Part shown: positions 60,232 through 64,000 of the stretch, piece by piece | How the letters are laid out: each line of letters opens with the position of its first letter | Numbering within the stretch: position 1 is the first letter of the stretch | Origin: Jiangella muralis | Lineage (GTDB): Bacteria; Actinomycetota; Actinomycetes; Jiangellales; Jiangellaceae | Reading direction: 5' to 3' | Assembly (NCBI RefSeq): GCF_001270745.1 | Contig: NZ_KQ434755.1 | Span: 228,542 to 292,541 of the forward strand | DNA length: 64,000 bases | Notes under the pieces: model-generated | What the model saw: only the letters and a program-made list of their open reading frames with translations | Told to the model about the DNA's origin: nothing | The model's database searches: none | Program-made: the position numbers and the translations under genes

Positions 60232-61499
60232 TCGGACTCCACCGCCTGGTTGAGCATGTCGTCCAGCTGTCGTGCCGCCTCCTCGGCGGTGATCTCGCCC
60301 GCGAACGCCTGCCCGGTGATCACCGTCTCCTCCGCGACCCAGGCGTGGGAGTTCCTCGCGACGGGGTACGGGACGGAGTAGTCGATCGCGTCGACGAACG
60401 TCTGCAGGCCGAGGTCCGGGTGGCTCTGGACGAACGCGTCGCTCGTCCCCTCGTAGGCGGAGAGAATGACACCGCTCTCGGCCTGGAGCCGCTGGGCCTG
60501 CTCGCCGGCGAGGAAGGCCTGGAACGCCTGGGCGGCGGCCAGGTTCTTCGACCGGGCGCTGACGACGTTCGTCAGCGCGTGGGTGACGGTCGCCTTGCGC
60601 TCGGCCTGGGGCAGCGGGACGGCGACGAAGTCGGCGGCGTTCGGTGCGGCCGCGACCAGGGCGATGCTGGCGCCGCCGATGGAGGGGAACATCGCGGCCT
60701 TGCCGTTCAGGAACCACTGGTCGGCCAGCGTCTCGGACAGCTGCGGGATCGTCGGTGACGATCCGTCCGCGATGAGGTCGGCCCAGACCTGCAGACCGCG
60801 GCTGCTGCCCGGCTCGTCCCAGCCGCTCGTGCCGTCGTCGGCGACCACCGAGCCGCCATAGGCGAAGACGGAGCTCCAGTAGGTCGGCTGGCCGTACGGG
60901 TAGAACGCGGTGCCGTAGATGCCCCGGTCGCCCAGGGCGTCACGAATGGCCTGGGACGTGGCGCGGAAGTCGTCGTAGGTCCAGTCCGGCGACGGGAGGG
61001 GGACCCCGGCCTGCTCGAAGAGCGCCTTGTTGATCCACACGGCGTTCGTGTCGACGTCCTTGGGCACCGCGAACTGCACGCCGTCGAGCTGGAAGAACTC
61101 GGTGAGGTGGTCCGGGTACTTCGACGGGTCGATCGCGCCCGACTCGATCAGGTCGTCGATCGGCGCCAGCTGGTCGTTGCCCGCGTAGAGCTCGAAGTAC
61201 GACATGTCCATCCAGAACACGTCGGGAAGGGTGTTCGACGACGCCTCCGTCTGGAGGGTGGTCCAGTACTGCGCGTACGGCCGGACGACCGGGGTGACCG
61301 TCACGTCCGGGTACTCCTCCCGGAACGCGTCGATGATCGCGTCGAGCGTCGGCTCCAGGTTCGGATCCCAATGCGCGTAGGTGATCTCGCCCGACACCTC
61401 GCCGGGATCCGAGGTGGTCGATCCGTCGCTGCCGGAGCAGGCGGCGAGCCCGAGCACGATGCCTGACGCGATGGCGATGCCTGCGACGAGCTTGTTCAT
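60228..61499 (-). CDS. Sugar ABC substrate-binding lipoprotein (family 1)
   Basis: A 423-residue lipoprotein from ATG 61499 with AAAGGAGAG. The lipobox is LGLAAC (Cys about 21). The body is a MalE/UgpB-type fold (ITYAHWDPNLEPTLDAIIDA, DVFWMDMSYFELYAGNDQLA, VPKDVDTNAVWINKALFEQA). With a GH89 gene in the operon, an alpha-GlcNAc-containing oligosaccharide is a plausible ligand. Confidence 0.93.
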   Translation of the reverse strand: MNKLVAGIAIASGIVLGLAACSGSDGSTTSDPGEVSGEITYAHWDPNLEPTLDAIIDAFREEYPDVTVTPVVRPYAQYWTTLQTEASSNTLPDVFWMDMSYFELYAGNDQLAPIDDLIESGAIDPSKYPDHLTEFFQLDGVQFAVPKDVDTNAVWINKALFEQAGVPLPSPDWTYDDFRATSQAIRDALGDRGIYGTAFYPYGQPTYWSSVFAYGGSVVADDGTSGWDEPGSSRGLQVWADLIADGSSPTIPQLSETLADQWFLNGKAAMFPSIGGASIALVAAAPNAADFVAVPLPQAERKATVTHALTNVVSARSKNLAAAQAFQAFLAGEQAQRLQAESGVILSAYEGTSDAFVQSHPDLGLQTFVDAIDYSVPYPVARNSHAWVAEETVITGQAFAGEITAEEAARQLDDMLNQAVESE

Positions 61500-61545
61500 G
61501 CTGCTCTCCTTTCGAACGCTCATTCAGGGGACGAAGGAACCGCGG

Positions 61546-62166
61546 CTACGGCGTTGTCGCGATGCCGAACAGGGGATGGTGCGGTGTGCTCGACGGAAGC
61601 TCGTGGAAGCCGAGCCGGTCGTAGAACGCGCGGGCGCCGACGTTGCTCGGGTCGATGCCGAGGTGGAGGGCGGGCACGCCGCGGGCCGCGAGTGCCGCCC
61701 GGTACAGGTCGACGAGGCGCCGGCCGAACCCCTGTCCCCGCAACGTGGGCAGCAGGTTGATGTGCAGCTGAGCGGGGTAGGCGTCGAGCTCGGCGATGCG
61801 CATCAACTCGGGCTGCCGTCCCACCTCGAGCAGCAGCGCCTCGCTGATCTGCGGCGCGTGGGCCGTCGGGGCGCCCGGGGCGGGATGCCTCGCCGCGATG
61901 ACGGGCACCCACTCGCGCCGCCACCACTCGATGAACGCGGCGGTGTCCGCGACGCCGATGAGGTAGCCGATCGCGTGTTTGCCGTCGTCGACGACGAGGG
62001 CGAGGTCGGGGGCGTACTCCAGATGCGGCAGCGCGGCCACGTCGGGCAGGAGCGTGTCGTCGGAGTACCACCCGGTCGCATCGCCGCCGCTCGCCCCTGT
62101 GCGGAGGCAGACGCGGGCGACGTCGTCGCGGTCGGCCGGGCGGTAGGCGCGGATCTCGACGCTCAT
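61546..62166 (-). CDS. GNAT acetyltransferase resembling the O-GlcNAcase HAT-like domain
   Basis: A 206-residue protein. IRAYRPADRDDVARVCLRTG at the start, AHLEYAPDLALVVDD, YPAQLHINLLPTLRGQGFG (acetyl-CoA pyrophosphate loop R/Q-x-x-G-x-G/A at about 147-152) and LGIDPSNVGARAFYDRLGF. By eye it resembles the bacterial acetyltransferases related to the C-terminal domain of human O-GlcNAcase. It starts at the ATGA of the preceding gene and lies 46 bp before the binding-protein gene. An acetyl-transfer role on an amino sugar is an attractive inference only. Confidence 0.85.
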   Translation of the reverse strand: MSVEIRAYRPADRDDVARVCLRTGASGGDATGWYSDDTLLPDVAALPHLEYAPDLALVVDDGKHAIGYLIGVADTAAFIEWWRREWVPVIAARHPAPGAPTAHAPQISEALLLEVGRQPELMRIAELDAYPAQLHINLLPTLRGQGFGRRLVDLYRAALAARGVPALHLGIDPSNVGARAFYDRLGFHELPSSTPHHPLFGIATTP

Positions 62167-63137
62167 CGGGCCGCTCCCGTCTCGTTCGCCGGGTGCTGGC
62201 GCAGGTGCAGCTCTCGCCCGCCGATGACCCACTCGGTGAGGAAGATCGAGCCGTCCGGGCCGGTCGCGACGCCATGCGGGCTGTTCAGCACGCCGTCGTG
62301 CAGCGGCGGGCGCAGCATCGCGCCGTCGATCTCGTGGTTCGGCCAGCCCGGCCGCTTCTCGCCGTCCGGGAACGGCACGAGCACGTCGAGCACGCCACGG
62401 TCGAGGTCGACGCTGTGCAGCGCGCCGTCGAGGTCGGTGACGATGAGCCGCTCGCCCAGCGTCGCGAGGCCGCTCGGGGCACGCATGCTCGGGTGGGTGA
62501 ACGCGCGGATGAAGTGCCCGTCGAGATCGAGGCGGACCAGGCGGCTGTTGCCGCGGTCGGCGACGACCAGTTCGGGCCCGGTCCGGCCGGCCCTGACGAG
62601 CGCGCCGTGCGGGCACCGGAACCGCGCTCCGCCGGCGCCCTGCACCGTCGTCGCCGCGCCGTCGCGGTACAGGTGCACCAGGCTCTCGCCGTAGCCGTCG
62701 GCCACCACGACCAGCGACTCGGTGTCGTCGACGGCGACGGAGGTCGGGTACCAGCCGTGCTCGGCGTAGCGCGGATGGTCCGGGCGGACGAGGTCGGTGA
62801 AGTCGCCCGAGGTGAGATCCAGCACGCCCGCACGTCCCTCGCGCACCTCCGGCTCGTACGCCGGTGGCCGCTGCTTCCAGCCGGGGTCGACCAGCCAGAG
62901 CCGCGGGCGGTCGGGGTCCGGGCCGAGCGTGATGTCGTGCACCTCGAGCAGCGGGACGGGGATCCGCTGCACGCGGACGGTCGGGAGGTGCCGCGCGATG
63001 ATCGCCCCGCCCGCGGCGTCGGTCCAGTACACCGTCCCGCCGGCGTCGGCGGCGATGCCTGCGTGCGACCATTCGGCGCCGTCGCGCCCGCTCGGCGACA
63101 GCGTCGCCCACGTCAGACCGTCGTTACCACGCGACAT
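62163..63137 (-). CDS. NHL-repeat/SMP-30-like beta-propeller protein
   Basis: A 324-residue protein from ATG 63137. It carries repeated propeller blades with NHL-type turns: YPTSVAVDDTESLVVVADGY, PHGALVRAGRTGPELVVADRGNSRLVRLDLDG (about 145-175), APSGLATLGERLIVTD and SPHGVATGPDGSIFLTEW. No signal peptide. Such proteins can be lactonases, lyases or binders; Glu/Asp/Asn metal ligands cannot be fixed by eye. It overlaps the P450 gene by 14 bp and the GNAT gene by 4 bp. Confidence 0.85.
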   Translation of the reverse strand: MSRGNDGLTWATLSPSGRDGAEWSHAGIAADAGGTVYWTDAAGGAIIARHLPTVRVQRIPVPLLEVHDITLGPDPDRPRLWLVDPGWKQRPPAYEPEVREGRAGVLDLTSGDFTDLVRPDHPRYAEHGWYPTSVAVDDTESLVVVADGYGESLVHLYRDGAATTVQGAGGARFRCPHGALVRAGRTGPELVVADRGNSRLVRLDLDGHFIRAFTHPSMRAPSGLATLGERLIVTDLDGALHSVDLDRGVLDVLVPFPDGEKRPGWPNHEIDGAMLRPPLHDGVLNSPHGVATGPDGSIFLTEWVIGGRELHLRQHPANETGAAR

Positions 63138-64000
63138 GGACACTCCCCGGCGAGTAGGTCGGCAGCGGCCCGGCGAACGGCAGCGGCTCCAGTTGATCGG
63201 CGCGCACCAGCCGCAGTGACGGCAGCCGGTCCAGCAGTTGGGTGATCGCCTCGGCGATGACCACCCGGGCGAGCTGCTGGCCGATGCACCCGTGGATGCC
63301 GTGGCCGAACGCGATGTGCCCGTAGGCGTCGCGGGTGACGTCGAAGGTGTCCGGGTCGGCGAACCGGTCACCGTCGCGGTTCGCCGCCACCGTCGACACC
63401 CAGACCGCCTCGCCCGCGCGGAAGTCGATCCCCTGCAGGGTCAGGTCCTCGGCGACGGTGCGCGGATGCGCGGAGACGAACATCGCGTGGAACCGGACGA
63501 ACTCCTCGACGGCGGGAGGAATCAGTGCGGGGTCGCTGCGCAGCGTCTCCCACTGGCCGGGATCGGTCAGCAGCGAGACCATGGTCGTCGGGATCATGAA
63601 GGCGATCGCGTCGCGTCCGGAGCCCATCAGCACCGACACGATCCCCAGGCTCTCCGCGTCGTTGAGCTCCGAGCGCAGGACGTCGCTGATGGTGTCCTCG
63701 CCGAGGTCGTCGCGCTTCAGCTCGAGCACCGCGCGGGCGAACTCGACCATCTCGGCCGGCCGCAGCTCCTCGGCGGCGAAGATGTCGGCGAACTCGCCGG
63801 ACTTGTGCTCCGGGATGCCCAGCACGCGGCAGTGGGCGAACACCGAGACGGGGACGGCGAGGTCCCAGAAGAGGTCGGCGGTGCCCCCGGCGGCGACGAG
63901 CTCGTCGAGCCGGCGTTCGATGAACGCGCGGACGTCCGGCAGCTGGCCGCGCACCGAGCGGACCGAGAACCGGCCGACGACGGTCCGCCGGATCCTCGTG
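63124..64000 (-). CDS. Cytochrome P450 (partial, runs off the window)
   Basis: The 5' part lies beyond position 64000; 292 codons are visible, including the stop. Helix-C-type TRIRRTVVGRFSVRSV is at the edge. The I-helix reads VSVLMGSGRDAIAFM: the acidic residue of the (A/G)GxDTT motif is kept but the conserved Thr is Ala. ExxR is EEFVRF, and the heme loop AFGHGIHGCIGQQLAR holds the Cys ligand. It is a soluble bacterial class P450. Leftward operon with the propeller protein; a ferredoxin gene is not visible. The substrate is unknown. Confidence 0.9.
   Translation of the reverse strand, partial: TRIRRTVVGRFSVRSVRGQLPDVRAFIERRLDELVAAGGTADLFWDLAVPVSVFAHCRVLGIPEHKSGEFADIFAAEELRPAEMVEFARAVLELKRDDLGEDTISDVLRSELNDAESLGIVSVLMGSGRDAIAFMIPTTMVSLLTDPGQWETLRSDPALIPPAVEEFVRFHAMFVSAHPRTVAEDLTLQGIDFRAGEAVWVSTVAANRDGDRFADPDTFDVTRDAYGHIAFGHGIHGCIGQQLARVVIAEAITQLLDRLPSLRLVRADQLEPLPFAGPLPTYSPGSVHVAW

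Noticed and set aside
1-64000. tRNA, rRNA, CRISPR arrays, riboswitches and transposase genes
   Set aside because: None could be recognised by eye. Upstream regions of the transport operons showed no conserved riboswitch core that I know.

Overview
The window is chromosomal DNA of a very GC-rich actinobacterium. GTG starts are frequent, genes are packed end to end with ATGA/GTGA overlaps, and there are many LacI/GntR/TetR regulators and ABC importers. Four short-chain dehydrogenases carry the insertion typical of mycofactocin-dependent enzymes. I cannot place the genus. Almost every gene belongs to a catabolic or transport operon. I see no rRNA, tRNA, CRISPR array, phage genes or transposase gene.

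Layout. (1) 1-12543: a LacI-type regulator faces a leftward operon of an AGE-family epimerase, an enolase-superfamily enzyme and a DUF4127 protein. Three large secreted beta-propeller proteins follow, the last cut by the window edge. Matching LacI-type operators lie in the regulator/epimerase gap and in front of the first secreted protein, so the block looks like one regulon for an extracellular carbohydrate. (2) 12727-21063: a ThDP decarboxylase-like enzyme, a PotDBCA-type importer, an AbgB-like amidohydrolase and an MFS carrier. (3) 21639-24346: PucR and double-Lrp regulators. (4) 24411-37136: a 13-gene operon with a GntR regulator, E1 alpha/beta ThDP dehydrogenase subunits, a mycofactocin-type SDR, an oligopeptide-type (Dpp) importer, a second SDR, a SnoaL-like protein, a hydantoinase and a GAPDH-like protein without a catalytic site. 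(5) 37916-47678: an 11-gene operon with a MerR-XRE-cupin regulator, a PuuE-like deacetylase/allantoinase, a cupin, a NitT/TauT importer with two permeases, a second E1 alpha/beta pair and two more mycofactocin-type SDRs.

Operons 2, 4 and 5 share one logic: an importer, a C-N bond hydrolase and ThDP-dependent C-C chemistry. In 4 and 5 the order E1alpha-E1beta-SDR is repeated with clearly related SDRs, and no E2 or E3 gene is present. My inference is that the SDRs make alpha-hydroxyketones or ketones that the E1 enzymes cleave or oxidise, with mycofactocin as electron acceptor. The substrate may be an amide, ureide or cyclic imide. This repeated module is the best candidate in the window for an undescribed system.

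(6) 47956-51044: a TetR regulator, an EmrB/QacA-type exporter and an AttH/CrtC-like protein. (7) 51014-56189: an M56 peptidase and BlaI-type repressor, divergent from a small His/Asp/Cys-rich membrane protein, a cysteine-synthase-like PLP enzyme, an MFS carrier and a methyltransferase. (8) 56155-64000, leftward: a cytochrome P450 (cut by the edge), an NHL-type propeller protein, an acetyltransferase resembling the HAT-like domain of O-GlcNAcase, a sugar ABC importer and a GH89 alpha-N-acetylglucosaminidase.

Two long gene-free stretches, 21064-21638 and 37137-37915, and a shorter one at 47679-47955 carry members of a dispersed repeat family. The middle one is a roughly 515-bp nest of inverted repeats.
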